Positions 27,849-37,213 of a stretch of 64,000 nucleotides of DNA are shown piece after piece (within the stretch, counting starts at the first letter, position 1; each line of letters begins with the position of its first letter). Origin of the DNA: Citricoccus sp. CH26A. Its GTDB lineage: Bacteria > Actinomycetota > Actinomycetes > Actinomycetales > Micrococcaceae. The stretch spans positions 26,157-90,156 of the forward strand of contig NZ_AFXQ01000016.1 in assembly GCF_000224415.1 (NCBI RefSeq), given 5' to 3'. Both the position numbers and the translations under genes were made by a program. A model generated the notes under the pieces. It did no database searches. It had not been told where the DNA came from and saw only the letters and a list, made by a program, of their open reading frames with translations.

Positions 27849-30353
27849 TCAGCAGCGGATCTTCTCCATGGCCGGGTCCACGAGGGGTTCCTCGGTGATG
27901 GTGGCCGTGACCTCGCGGTCGAAGGTGCGCACGGTGACCTGGTCCCCGACCTCCAGGTGCTCGGGGACCCAGGCCAGGGCGATGGGCTGGTGCACGGTGT
28001 ACCCGTAGTCGGCGCTGGTGACGAAGCCGGCGGGAATCCCGTCCACCAGGACCGGTTCGTGCCGGCCGGTCAGCACGGTGGTGCCGTCGTCCACGGTGAG
28101 GCAGCGCAGTACCCGGCCCCGACCGGAGCCGGCCAGTCCGGCCCGCTCGGCCAGGGCGCGGGCGCCGACGTAGCCGACCTTGTCCTTCTTGACGGCGAAG
28201 CCCAGGCCGGCCTGGTCGGGGTAGTGCCCGGTGTGCATGTCCGTGCCCCAGGACCGGTATCCCTTCTCCAGGCGCAGGCTGTTGAAGGCCCCGCGTCCGG
28301 CGGCGATGATCCCGTGGGCGGCGCCGGCCTCCCAGAGCGCGTCCCACAACCGTGCCCCGTTCTTGGCGTCGGTGTAGATCTCCCAGCCCAGCTCTCCCAC
28401 GTAGGAGAGCCGGAGCAGGCGGACCGGGATCCCGGCGATCTCGGTCTCCACGCCCTGGAAGTACCGCAGCCCGTCGTTGGTGAGGTCCTGGTCGGTCAGC
28501 GGCTGGAGCACCGTGCGCGCGTTCGGGCCCCACAGGCCGATGCAGCAGGTCGCGTCGGTGATGTCCTCGACCGAGACCGGGCACTGCGGGTGGGCTTCGG
28601 TGAACCTCCGGGCCTGGACGGTGAGGTAGTTCGCGTCGATCCCGCCGTTGATGCCGGCCATGAACCGCTCGTCCCCGAGCCGGGCCACGGTGATGTCGCT
28701 GCGGATGCCCCCGGCCTCGTCCAGCATCAGCGTGTACGCCACCGCCCCGACCTTGCGGCGCATGTTGCCGGTGGTCAGCAGGTCCAGGAAGGACTCCGCA
28801 CCGGCACCGGTGATGTCCACCCGGCGCAGGGCGGTCATGTCGTACATCGCCACGTTGGTCCGGGTGGCGTAGGCCTCGGCCGCGCTGATGGGCGAGGAGT
28901 ACTGACCGGACCACGCGTCGCGCTGCGGCGGCACCCACTCCTGGGGCAGGCTCTCCAACAGGGAGGCGTTCGCCTCGTACCACTGCGGGCGTTCCCAGCC
29001 GGCGGCCTCCAGGAAGAACGCCCCCAGCTCCTGCTGCCGGGCGTGGAACGGGGAGAGCCGGAGGTTGCGGGGGGAGTCCTTGGGCTGCAGGGGGTGCTTG
29101 ATGTGGTAGACCTCGACGAAGCTCTGCGCGGAGGTCTCCTGGATGTAGTCCCGCTCGAGCTGGACCTTCTCGAAGCGGTGCAGGTCCATCTCCCGCAGGT
29201 CGGCATCGCTGTGCCCGTCCACGAGCACCTGGGCCAGGGCACGGGCCACGCCGGCCGAGTGGGTGACCCAGACCGCCTCGGCCACGTACAGGCCGGCCAC
29301 GTTCGAGGCCTCGCCCACCAGGGAGTTGCCGTCCGGGGTGAAGGAGAAGATGCCGTTGAAGGCATCCTCCACGGTGGTCTGTCCCAGCTCGGGCAGCAAC
29401 CGCCGGCTGTCGTCCCAGGCGGGAGCGAAGTCCTGGGGGGTGAACTCGAGCCGGGAGGGCATCCGGTCGTTGGCCACGTCGACCTCCTGCGGCATCTGCT
29501 CGTAACCCACCGGGATCGGGCGGTGCCCATAGGAGCCGATACCGATCCGGGACCCGTGCTGACGGAAGTACAGGTTGTCCTCCTGCAGGCGCAGGATCGG
29601 CAACCGGGCGTTGTTGCCCGTGCCCACGGCCTGCTCCGTCTCGCCCCGCAGGGACGGCAGGGACGTGGTCCGGACATACTGGTGGGCCATCGGCACCAGC
29701 GGAATGGTCATCCCGGCCATCTCCCCCAGCTCCGGCCCCCAGAAACCACCGGCGCAGATCACGATGTCCGCGGCAACGACCTCATCCCCGCACCGGACCC
29801 CGGTGACCCGCCCGCAGGACTCCTCGATCCCGGTGACCAGCGTGTTCTCCCGGAACACCGCCCCACGGGACTCCGCCCGCCGGCGCAACACCTCCACCGC
29901 CAACAGGGACGAGGCCAGCCCGTCCGTGGGCACGTACAACCCACCCAACAGCAGGCTCTCATCCACCAACGGATGCAGGCGCTTGGCCTCCGCGGCATCC
30001 ACGACCCGGGACTCCACACCCCAGCAGGCATTGAAGTTGTTCCGCCGGTGCAGCTCCGCCAACCGCTCCGGGGTCGTGGCCACCTCCAACCCGCCCACCG
30101 GGTTGAACGCCGCCGCCCCGTCCTTGACCAGGCCCAGGAGCTTGCTCCCCGTATAGGCCGCCAGCTCCGAGAGCAGCTCCGAGGGGGTGGACTGGAAGAC
30201 CAGCCCGGGAGCATGCGAGGTCGACCCCCCCGTGGAGGGGATCGGCCCGCGGTCCAGGACGGTCAGATCCGTCCACCCCCGCTGGGTGAGTTCATCGGCC
30301 AGGTTGGCCCCGACGATGCCGGCCCCGATCACGACGACGCGCGGAGATTCCAT
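27849..30353 (-). CDS. dmg: Dimethylglycine oxidase (FAD and tetrahydrofolate domains)
   Basis: 834 residues, close to the 830-residue enzyme of Arthrobacter globiformis. It oxidises N,N-dimethylglycine to sarcosine and passes the methylene group to tetrahydrofolate. The N-terminal FAD domain has [17 protein letters not shown] and [11 protein letters not shown], whose histidine (near residue 47) is the likely covalent FAD site. The C-terminal half from about 430 is GcvT-like ([34 protein letters not shown]). The ATG at 30353 is preceded by GAAGG. The region upstream holds candidate GntR boxes. Confidence 0.94.
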   Translation of the reverse strand: MESPRVVVIGAGIVGANLADELTQRGWTDLTVLDRGPIPSTGGSTSHAPGLVFQSTPSELLSELAAYTGSKLLGLVKDGAAAFNPVGGLEVATTPERLAELHRRNNFNACWGVESRVVDAAEAKRLHPLVDESLLLGGLYVPTDGLASSLLAVEVLRRRAESRGAVFRENTLVTGIEESCGRVTGVRCGDEVVAADIVICAGGFWGPELGEMAGMTIPLVPMAHQYVRTTSLPSLRGETEQAVGTGNNARLPILRLQEDNLYFRQHGSRIGIGSYGHRPIPVGYEQMPQEVDVANDRMPSRLEFTPQDFAPAWDDSRRLLPELGQTTVEDAFNGIFSFTPDGNSLVGEASNVAGLYVAEAVWVTHSAGVARALAQVLVDGHSDADLREMDLHRFEKVQLERDYIQETSAQSFVEVYHIKHPLQPKDSPRNLRLSPFHARQQELGAFFLEAAGWERPQWYEANASLLESLPQEWVPPQRDAWSGQYSSPISAAEAYATRTNVAMYDMTALRRVDITGAGAESFLDLLTTGNMRRKVGAVAYTLMLDEAGGIRSDITVARLGDERFMAGINGGIDANYLTVQARRFTEAHPQCPVSVEDITDATCCIGLWGPNARTVLQPLTDQDLTNDGLRYFQGVETEIAGIPVRLLRLSYVGELGWEIYTDAKNGARLWDALWEAGAAHGIIAAGRGAFNSLRLEKGYRSWGTDMHTGHYPDQAGLGFAVKKDKVGYVGARALAERAGLAGSGRGRVLRCLTVDDGTTVLTGRHEPVLVDGIPAGFVTSADYGYTVHQPIALAWVPEHLEVGDQVTVRTFDREVTATITEEPLVDPAMEKIRC

Positions 30354-30798
30354 GATGGTGTCCAATCCTTCAGTCCCCAGACCGGGAACGTCGTACACAA
30401 GTCGTATATGAGCAACGTAGTGACCCGCCTCACGCTCCGTCAAGGGGCAAAATCAGCAGGGATCGCCCTCTTGCGCGAAGGTGTGATGTGGGTTAAGTTT
30501 TTCCGCATTCGTCATATATCTGTTGCATGTGGCTCTCATACGACCGTGCTCCTCGTGGCGTGCTTCCTACTGATCGGCCTCACGGCGTCTGTCGCCTGGG
30601 CCCCGAGACCAAGGAGAAGTCCCTCGCATGAGCATCCCGCTGTCCATCACCCACGCGGCGTCACCCTCAGGGATGCCCCCGGCGCCCGTCAGTGGCCCAG
30701 TCGGTGAACCCTCGCCGGCGCCACGGCCATCATCCCGGCGGCCGGCCTCGATCCTCCTAGGCTCTATCCCAACCGTGGAGACCGCCCAAGGAGCGCCG
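30354..30798. promoter_or_regulatory. Divergent control region between dmg and the GntR gene
   Basis: 445 bases without an intact gene. GTCGTACACAA and GTCGTATATGA form an 11-base direct repeat at 30390-30411, and related GTCATATATC (30511-30520) and inverted CTCATACGAC (30534-30543) follow. TCGTATATGA is nearly palindromic and resembles FadR-type GntR boxes. An MFS gene scar occupies 30543-30631. The rest, to 30798, shows no recognisable element except AAGGAG before the GntR ATG. Confidence 0.5.
30543..30631 (+). pseudogene. C-terminal remnant of an MFS (MHS-type) transporter
   Basis: One frame encodes TVLLVACFLLIGLTASVAW, typical of a last membrane helix. A one-base frame change near 30600 then gives PETKEKSLA and a TGA at 30629. 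The W-x-PETK-x-x-(S/D)L ending is the usual tail of metabolite:H+ symporters. Nothing upstream continues the gene, so this is a deletion scar beside the dimethylglycine oxidase promoter. Confidence 0.55.
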
Positions 30799-31452
30799 AT
30801 GCACACCGTCGAGAAATCACCCAAGCGAACCACCCTGGCCGAGCGCGCCTACCAGGAGATCCGCACCCGGATCATCGACAACCGGCTCGCCCCCGGGGCG
30901 CCCCTGGACGAGGAAGCCCTGATGACCGAGCTGTCCATCGGCCGCACCCCCTTGCGCGAGGCCGTCAAGAGACTGGAATCGGAACGCCTCCTGACCATCT
31001 ACTCGCACCGGGGGACCTTCGTCCCCGAGGTCACCATCCGCGACCTGCGGGAGATCTCCGACGCCCGCAGGCTGCTCGAGGGCTACGCCGCCCGGCGGGC
31101 CGCACTGTCCGCCACGGAGGCGGACCGGCGGGACCTCGAGGCCTGCCTGCAGGAGCTGCAGTTCTTGGACGCCCGGTCCGCCGCCGACCTCATCCAGGTC
31201 GATGCGCGGATCCACGAAGCCATCTACACGGCCATGGGCAACCGCTACATCGAGGAAAGCCTCATCCAGTACTTCTCCCTGTCCATGCGGATGTGGAACC
31301 ACGTCCTGCCCCGCCTGGGCACCATGGAACCCCACGTGCAGGAGCACGTGGACCTGATCCGGTCCGTCCTCGACGGGGATGCCCAGGAAGCAGAGCGCCT
31401 CGCCGCGGATCACGTGACCCATTTCGAGGACATGGTGATCGCCGCCCTCTGA
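30799..31452 (+). CDS. GntR/FadR-type transcriptional regulator
   Basis: 217 residues. The winged helix is at about 15-80 (YQEIRTRIIDNRLAPGAPLDEEALMTELSIGRTPLREAVKRL) and the all-helical FCD effector domain at about 90-210. Histidine and aspartate residues there (DARIHEAIY, and VTHFEDM near the end) could bind a metal, as in this class. Divergence from dmg and position ahead of purU suggest that it controls dimethylglycine or betaine use. AAGGAG lies before the ATG. Confidence 0.9.
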   Translation: MHTVEKSPKRTTLAERAYQEIRTRIIDNRLAPGAPLDEEALMTELSIGRTPLREAVKRLESERLLTIYSHRGTFVPEVTIRDLREISDARRLLEGYAARRAALSATEADRRDLEACLQELQFLDARSAADLIQVDARIHEAIYTAMGNRYIEESLIQYFSLSMRMWNHVLPRLGTMEPHVQEHVDLIRSVLDGDAQEAERLAADHVTHFEDMVIAAL

Positions 31453-31539
31453 GGACGGCCCAGCGGTCCTCACCCCTCAACGCCCCACCAGCTACCGGAG
31501 GCCACCCGGCCTTCCCTCACGAATAAGGTGACACGCCCC

Positions 31540-32457
31540 ATGACCACCACCACGACCTCCACGGCTCCCGCTCCCCCGCTCTCCGGGAACCGCTCCACCT
31601 CCACCGGCATGGTGCTCACCCTGACCTGCACCAACCAGAAGGGCATCGTGCACGCCGTCTCCGGCGCCCTGCTGGACGTCGACGCGTACATCACCTCCTC
31701 CCAGCAGTTCGACTCCCCCGACACCCAGAGCTTCTTCATGCGGGTGGAGTTCACCACCGAGGCCGCCCTGACCGAGGTCCAGGACGCCCTGACCCCGATC
31801 AGGGACCGGTTCTCCATGGAACTGCACCTGCACGAGGCCACCACCAAGACCCGCACCCTGATCATGTGCTCCAAGGACGGGCGCACCCTCAACGACCTGC
31901 TCTTCCAGCAACGCGCCGGCACCCTGCCGATCGAGATCCCGGTGATCGTCTCCAACCACCTGGACCTGCAGCCGATGGCCTTCTTCTACGGCATCCCCTT
32001 CGTCCACATCCCCGTCACCAGGGACGCCGACGGCACCACCAACAAGGCCGAGGCCGAGGCCCGCCTGCTGGACCTGGTCGCCGAGCACGACATCGAGCTC
32101 GTGGTGCTGGCCCGCTACATGCAGGTCCTCTCCGACGAGCTGTGCCGCAAGCTCGGCGGCAAGGCCATCAACATCCACCACTCCTTCCTGCCCTCCTTCA
32201 AGGGCGCCAAGCCCTACCACCAGGCCCACGAACGCGGCGTCAAGCTCATCGGCGCCACCGCCCACTACGTCACCCCGGACCTGGACGAGGGCCCCATCAT
32301 CGCCCAGACCGTCCAGCCGGTCACCCACGCCCAGTCCGCCCGCGACTTCGTCAACCTGGGCCGCGAGGTCGAGGGCTCCACCCTGTGCCGGGCCGTGCGC
32401 TGGCACGCCGAGCACCGCGTCCTGCTCGACGGCAACCGCACCGTCGTCTTCGACTGA
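31540..32457 (+). CDS. purU: Formyltetrahydrofolate deformylase PurU
   Basis: 305 residues. It hydrolyses 10-formyl-THF to formate and THF. An N-terminal ACT domain (LTLTCTNQKGIVHAVSGALLD) is followed by the formyltransferase-fold domain: VSNHLDLQPMAFFYGIPF, LARYMQVLSDELC, NIHHSFLPSFKGAKPYHQA with the catalytic histidine, and TPDLDEGPIIAQ with the catalytic aspartate. With dmg and folD it gives a route that regenerates THF during methyl-group oxidation. The ATG follows AAGGTG. Confidence 0.95.
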   Translation: MTTTTTSTAPAPPLSGNRSTSTGMVLTLTCTNQKGIVHAVSGALLDVDAYITSSQQFDSPDTQSFFMRVEFTTEAALTEVQDALTPIRDRFSMELHLHEATTKTRTLIMCSKDGRTLNDLLFQQRAGTLPIEIPVIVSNHLDLQPMAFFYGIPFVHIPVTRDADGTTNKAEAEARLLDLVAEHDIELVVLARYMQVLSDELCRKLGGKAINIHHSFLPSFKGAKPYHQAHERGVKLIGATAHYVTPDLDEGPIIAQTVQPVTHAQSARDFVNLGREVEGSTLCRAVRWHAEHRVLLDGNRTVVFD

Positions 32458-32636
32458 CCAGAAGGCAATGACCCGGCGAGCCGCATGATCATCTGCGCCT
32501 CGTGCCCCCGAACCGGTCATCGACGGCAACAGCAGGAACAGCACAGCGGACGAGGCCCCGGCCCTCCGCCCGGTGGGGCGCCCGAGGGCGATGTGCAGCC
32601 GCCAGGACCATGCTTCACTGAGCAAAGGACCCACAC

Positions 32637-34658
32637 ATGGCTTTCAGGAACGTCCAGCAATCCCCCACACCCGATGAGTTGCGTGCCGACGACGCGTGGG
32701 CGGAGACCCCGCGTGCCGAAGAACCGGTACTCCGGGAGAAGAGCGAGGCAACCATGAGAGCCTCCGGTGAGGCAGACACAGACCTCCCTGTCCTCGATCC
32801 GGAGGAGGAGGGCGGGCTCCCCCGGACGGACGTCGAGTGCGAGCAGATCCTCGAAGAGCTACGTCATGCCAGGACCGAGCAGGCAGTGGCGGAGCGCCGA
32901 AACCACAGGCTCACCCTCGACAAGGTCACGTTCGGCATCACGGGCGTCATCGCCCTGGCCTTCGTCATCTGGGGCTTCGTGGGGCGCGACAGCCTGTCCG
33001 AGACGTCCACGGGTGCCCTCAACTGGGTCATGGAGTACACGGGATGGCTCTTCATGTTCCTGGCCTCGCTCTTCGTGGTCTTCGTCCTCTGGCTGGCCCT
33101 GGGCAAGTTCGGCAACATCCCGCTGGGCAAGGACGGCGAGAAACCCGAGTTCCGGACGGTCTCCTGGGTCGCCATGATGTTCGCTGCGGGCATGGGCATC
33201 GGGCTGATGTTCTACGGGGTGGCCGAACCGCTCTACCACTACGTCTCCCCACCGCCCGGCACCGTGGACGGCCGGACCCCCGAGGCCATCCAGACCGCCA
33301 TGGCGACCTCGATCTTCCACTGGACCCTGCACCCCTGGGCCATGTATGCGGTGGTCGGCATCGCCATGGCCTACGGCGCCTACCGCCTGGGCCGCCGGCA
33401 ACTGATCTCCGTCGCCTTCACCTCACTCTTCGGCGTCCGCAGGGTCGAGGGTCCCCTCGGGAAGTTCATCAACATCCTGGCCATCTTCGCCACCTTGTTC
33501 GGGACCGCCGCGTCGCTCGGCCTGGGCGCCCTGCAGATCGGCAGCGGCTTGACCTCCAACGGTTGGTTCGGTGACATCGGCACCCCCGTGCTCGTGGTGA
33601 TCGTGGCCGTCCTGACACTGTGCTTCGTCGCGTCCGCCGTCTCCGGCATCAGCCGCGGCATCCAGTGGCTCTCCAACATCAACATGGTCCTGGCCGTCGT
33701 CCTCGCGCTGATCGTCTTCGTCGCCGGCCCCACGCTGTTCATCCTCAACCTGATCCCCTCCGCGATCGGCGACTACGCCCGCGACCTGGCCGAGATGTCG
33801 TCCCGGACGGAAGCGGTCGGCGATGAGTCGCTGCGCAGCTGGATGACCAGCTGGACCATCTTCTACTGGGCGTGGTGGATCTCCTGGACCCCGTTCGTCG
33901 GACTCTTCATCGCCCGCATCAGCCGCGGCCGCACCATCCGCCAATTCGTCACCGGAGTGCTGCTGGTGCCCAGCGTCGTCAGCGTGGTCTGGTTTGCCGT
34001 CTTCGGCGGCTCCGCCTTCCACGTCCAGCAGGAGGCCGACCAGGAGGGTGCGCCCGGCCTCGTGACCATGGTCGACGGGGCACCGTCGGTCAACTTCGAC
34101 GGAGCACTCTTCGACCTCGTCAAGAACCTGAGCATGCCTGACTGGGCCACCACTGCCGTCATCGTCCTGGCCATGGTCCTGGTCGCCATCTTCTTCATCA
34201 CCGGTGCCGACGCGGCGTCCATCGTGATGGGTTCGCTCAGCTCCAACGGAGCCGAACACCCCCGCCGCGGAGTGGTCATCTTCTGGGGTTGCCTCACCGG
34301 TGCCGTGGCCGCGGTCATGCTGCTGGCCGGCGGTGATGAACCCTCGGAAGCCCTGGCCGGGCTGCAACGCATCACCATCGTGGCAGCGCTACCGTTCGTC
34401 ATCGTCATGATGCTGCTCTGCTTCGCCCTGACCAAGGACCTGCGCCGGGACCCCCTCTCCTTGAGGCGCCGCCTGGCCACGTCGGTCGTGGAGCGGGCCA
34501 TTCGCACGGGCGTTGAACAGCACGGTGGTGCGCAGTTCGACCTCGTCACCAAGCACGACTGCGCCGAGCGGTGCTCGGACTCGGCCTGCCTTGGAGCGAC
34601 TCCGTCGGGGAGCATTCCCACCGTCGAGGCCCGGCGCCCGGAACCCGGGAGCAGCTAG
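32637..34658 (+). CDS. BCCT-family betaine/choline/carnitine transporter (copy 1)
   Basis: 673 residues. Twelve membrane helices beginning near residue 95. The conserved BCCT segments are present: MMFAAGMGIGLMFYGVAEP (substrate path) and the tryptophan-rich FYWAWWISWTPFVGLFIARISRGR. A long charged N-terminal arm (about 90 residues, acidic) precedes helix 1, as in osmosensing members such as BetP. The C-terminal arm is about 60 residues. Genomic context with dmg and gbcA suggests glycine betaine or a related methylamine as substrate. Confidence 0.92.
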   Translation: MAFRNVQQSPTPDELRADDAWAETPRAEEPVLREKSEATMRASGEADTDLPVLDPEEEGGLPRTDVECEQILEELRHARTEQAVAERRNHRLTLDKVTFGITGVIALAFVIWGFVGRDSLSETSTGALNWVMEYTGWLFMFLASLFVVFVLWLALGKFGNIPLGKDGEKPEFRTVSWVAMMFAAGMGIGLMFYGVAEPLYHYVSPPPGTVDGRTPEAIQTAMATSIFHWTLHPWAMYAVVGIAMAYGAYRLGRRQLISVAFTSLFGVRRVEGPLGKFINILAIFATLFGTAASLGLGALQIGSGLTSNGWFGDIGTPVLVVIVAVLTLCFVASAVSGISRGIQWLSNINMVLAVVLALIVFVAGPTLFILNLIPSAIGDYARDLAEMSSRTEAVGDESLRSWMTSWTIFYWAWWISWTPFVGLFIARISRGRTIRQFVTGVLLVPSVVSVVWFAVFGGSAFHVQQEADQEGAPGLVTMVDGAPSVNFDGALFDLVKNLSMPDWATTAVIVLAMVLVAIFFITGADAASIVMGSLSSNGAEHPRRGVVIFWGCLTGAVAAVMLLAGGDEPSEALAGLQRITIVAALPFVIVMMLLCFALTKDLRRDPLSLRRRLATSVVERAIRTGVEQHGGAQFDLVTKHDCAERCSDSACLGATPSGSIPTVEARRPEPGSS

Positions 34659-34699
34659 CAGGCGGCTCTCTCCGAGCTGGAGCCCTTTCCCCAGGGCAG

Positions 34700-34728
34700 G
34701 TGGCTGGGCCCGGTCCGGGCCCAGCCAC
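34700..34728. terminator. Two-way terminator between BCCT copy 1 and lysR
   Basis: GTGGCTGGGCCCGG (34700-34713) is followed by one base and its exact complement, giving a 14-bp stem whose loop would open to a few bases. The flanking genes converge. Confidence 0.75.
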
Positions 34729-34819
34729 TCGCTGTGTGACCGGGTGCCGACGCCTTCGTCCTCGCGTCCTTCCATCCCTGGTCAGGTGGCGCAGCGGGTG
34801 TTCGAGCTGGCTTCCGGTG

Positions 34820-35752
34820 TCACAGATCGTCTGCCGGCCGACCGGCGAGGATTCGATCGGCGCTGACCCGGAGGATGCCGAGCGATTCCTGGATCAGCGG
34901 TGAGGTGATGCTGCCCCGGCGCACCGCGGCGACGATGCGGCGCGCCGGCTTCCCCCGGCCGGTCAGTCGCAGCCGGACGACGTTCTCGGCACTTCGCAAC
35001 GGCGCCAGTCGCGGCAGCAGTCCCACGCCCAGCCCCGCACCGACGAAGGCGATCTGGGTCTCCCACTCGACGGCCTCATGGGCGATGCGCGGCCTCACGC
35101 CGACGGCGCGGAACGCCGCGGTAAACAGCGAATGGTAGGTGGAGCCCGCGGCCTCGGTGATCCACGGTTCCGACGCCAGCTCCTCGAGCGTCACCGTGGC
35201 CCGCGACGCCAACGGGTGGTCGGCGGGGATGATCACGTCCAGGGGATCGTCCAGCAGGACCGTCTGCTCGAAGCGCGGATCGTCCTCGGCGTGGGTGTCG
35301 GATTGCATGGCGACGATGACCGCCAGGTCGATGCGCTCTGCGACCAACAGGTCGAAGCAGCGGGCCGGGTCGGCCTCGAGCACCTGTACCTCCAGCAGGG
35401 GGCGTGACGAGCGCAGCGTGGCGGCCAGGGGTGCCAGCAGCTGGGCGGCCGCCGTGGAGAATCCGCCGAGGCCGAAGTGGGACGGCATCTGGTCACCGGC
35501 CTGCATGGCCGCGGTGTGCAGGCTCTCCCACTCCGCGATCAGGGTGTCCGAACCGGTCACGAGGAACCGGCCCGTGGCGGTCAGTCTCACTCCTCGACCG
35601 TCCTTCGTGAGCAGCTGCATTCCCAGTTCGCGCTGGAGGCCCCTCAGCTGCGCGGAGACGGCGGAGGGGGAGTATCCCGTGAGCTCCGCGGTCGCGTTGA
35701 TGGTGCCGCAGCGGGCGAACACCCGGAGGGTGACGAGGCGTGGGTCGATCAT
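34820..35752 (-). CDS. LysR-family transcriptional regulator
   Basis: 310 residues. N-terminal winged helix (DPRLVTLRVFARCGTINATAELTGYSPSAVSAQL) and a substrate-binding domain (about 90-300, with FVGAGLGVGLLPRLAP). It diverges from gbcA and probably controls it; LysR proteins usually bind the shared intergenic region. The start is uncertain: the ATG at 35752 fits the family N-terminus, but GGAG is well placed for a GTG at 35767, and ATG 35773 is also in frame. Confidence 0.9.
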   Translation of the reverse strand: MIDPRLVTLRVFARCGTINATAELTGYSPSAVSAQLRGLQRELGMQLLTKDGRGVRLTATGRFLVTGSDTLIAEWESLHTAAMQAGDQMPSHFGLGGFSTAAAQLLAPLAATLRSSRPLLEVQVLEADPARCFDLLVAERIDLAVIVAMQSDTHAEDDPRFEQTVLLDDPLDVIIPADHPLASRATVTLEELASEPWITEAAGSTYHSLFTAAFRAVGVRPRIAHEAVEWETQIAFVGAGLGVGLLPRLAPLRSAENVVRLRLTGRGKPARRIVAAVRRGSITSPLIQESLGILRVSADRILAGRPADDL

Positions 35753-35766
35753 GCACACATTGTGCA
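35752..35766. promoter_or_regulatory. Palindrome TGCACA-CAT-TGTGCA at the lysR start
   Basis: A perfect inverted repeat with a 3-base centre overlaps the probable lysR start codon and lies about 150 bases before gbcA. It suits an autoregulatory LysR site. A TAATCT sequence at 35813-35818 could be the gbcA -10. Confidence 0.45.
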
Positions 35767-35908
35767 CGGTCATCTCCACCATCTTGCGCTTTTTCCGCAG
35801 AGCGGTTGTGCCTAATCTCACACATAGAACGCCTCGACCACACCGATTGCGCCCCAGCGGGGGTGCCGACGGATCCCCCACTCACCGAACCCTCCCGGGA
35901 GGAACCAC

Positions 35909-37213
35909 ATGTCTGCTCCAGTGAACGTGTCCCCCACATCACGCGGAAAGCTCGCGTCTTCCGTGCCCGCCGAGCAGTTGGCGGAGATCGCGGAACTGTT
36001 CGATTTCCGGCGCGCCGGATACTCCCTCGACGCACCCTTCTACACGGATCCGACGATCTTCAGCATCGACATGCAGGCCATCTTCGGACGGCACTGGATC
36101 TTCGCGGCCAGCATCGCCGAACTCCCGGAGCCGGGTGACTACGTCACGGTGGACTACGGTCCCTACTCCCTGATCGTGCTGCACGACGACGACGGCGGCG
36201 TGAACGTCCTGCACAACGTGTGCCGCCACCGCGGCGCCCGCGTCCTGACCGACCCCGCGGGGACCACGGGAAACCTGGTCTGCGGCTATCACTCCTGGAC
36301 CTACTCCCCCAACGGCGATCTGATCCACGCCTCGGCCCCGGGGGAAACGACGTTCGACAAGGGCTGCTTCGGCCTCAAGCGCGCCCACAGCCGCGTGGTC
36401 GCCGGACTCATCTTCGTCTGCATCGCGGATGAGCCGCCGACGGATTTCGACGACACCGCAAAGATCTTCGAGCCCTACCTCGCACCGCACGACCTGTCGA
36501 AGACGAAGATCGCCTACCAGCAGAACATCGTCGAAGAGGGCAACTGGAAGCTCGTCATGGAGAACAACCGTGAGTGCTACCACTGCGACGGGCACCCGGA
36601 GCTCGCCTGTTCCCTCTTTCCCACCTGGGGTCTCACGGAGGGCCTGGTCCCGCCCCATCTCGAGGAGGTGTGGGAACGCAACAAGCAGGCACAGTCCTCA
36701 CTCGAGGAGCGTTGCCGCCGCTACGGCCTTCCGTACGAGGTCATCGAGGAGCTGGACACCCGCATCGCGGGCATCCGCATCTCCCGGGAATCCCTCGACG
36801 GTGACGGCGAATCCTTCTCCCCCGACGGCCGCCGGTTGTCCAAGAAGCTGCTCGGGGACTTGCGGGACTTCCGTCTGGGCCGCTGTTCGATGCACCTGCA
36901 GCCCAACAGCTGGTTCCATTTCCTCGGGGACCACGTCATCACGTTCGGTGTCTTCCCCATCAACGAGCACCAGACGCTGGTCCGCACCACCTGGCTGGTG
37001 GCTGACGACGCCGAGGAGGGCGTCGACTACGACCTGGAGAAACTCACCTATACCTGGAAGCAGACCAACCTGCAGGACAAGGCGTTCGTGGAGCTGTGCC
37101 AGCAGGGCGCCGGCAGTCCCGCCTACCAACCCGGCCCGTACATGAAGAGCGAGTACCAGGTCGAGGCGTTCATCAACTGGTACGTGCAGCGAGTGCAGGA
37201 GCACCTGGCATGA
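35909..37213 (+). CDS. gbcA: Rieske monooxygenase alpha subunit, glycine betaine demethylase type
   Basis: 434 residues. Rieske 2Fe-2S ligands C105-x-H107 (CRHRGARV) and C125-x2-H128 (CGYHSW). The mononuclear iron site reads NNRECYHCDGHPEL (H225, H229), the exact pattern of GbcA and stachydrine-type demethylases. It oxidatively removes one methyl group from glycine betaine, giving dimethylglycine and formaldehyde, with electrons from the reductase encoded next. Stachydrine remains an alternative substrate. GGAGG lies before the ATG. Confidence 0.9.
   Translation: MSAPVNVSPTSRGKLASSVPAEQLAEIAELFDFRRAGYSLDAPFYTDPTIFSIDMQAIFGRHWIFAASIAELPEPGDYVTVDYGPYSLIVLHDDDGGVNVLHNVCRHRGARVLTDPAGTTGNLVCGYHSWTYSPNGDLIHASAPGETTFDKGCFGLKRAHSRVVAGLIFVCIADEPPTDFDDTAKIFEPYLAPHDLSKTKIAYQQNIVEEGNWKLVMENNRECYHCDGHPELACSLFPTWGLTEGLVPPHLEEVWERNKQAQSSLEERCRRYGLPYEVIEELDTRIAGIRISRESLDGDGESFSPDGRRLSKKLLGDLRDFRLGRCSMHLQPNSWFHFLGDHVITFGVFPINEHQTLVRTTWLVADDAEEGVDYDLEKLTYTWKQTNLQDKAFVELCQQGAGSPAYQPGPYMKSEYQVEAFINWYVQRVQEHLA

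Noticed and set aside
27750..30542. Plus-strand open frame opposite the dimethylglycine oxidase
   Set aside because: It has low-complexity antisense composition, and the dimethylglycine oxidase assignment on the other strand is secure.
30628..30798. N-terminal extension of the GntR gene starting at 30628
   Set aside because: The extra residues are Pro/Ser-rich with no family similarity, while AAGGAG stands directly before the ATG at 30799.
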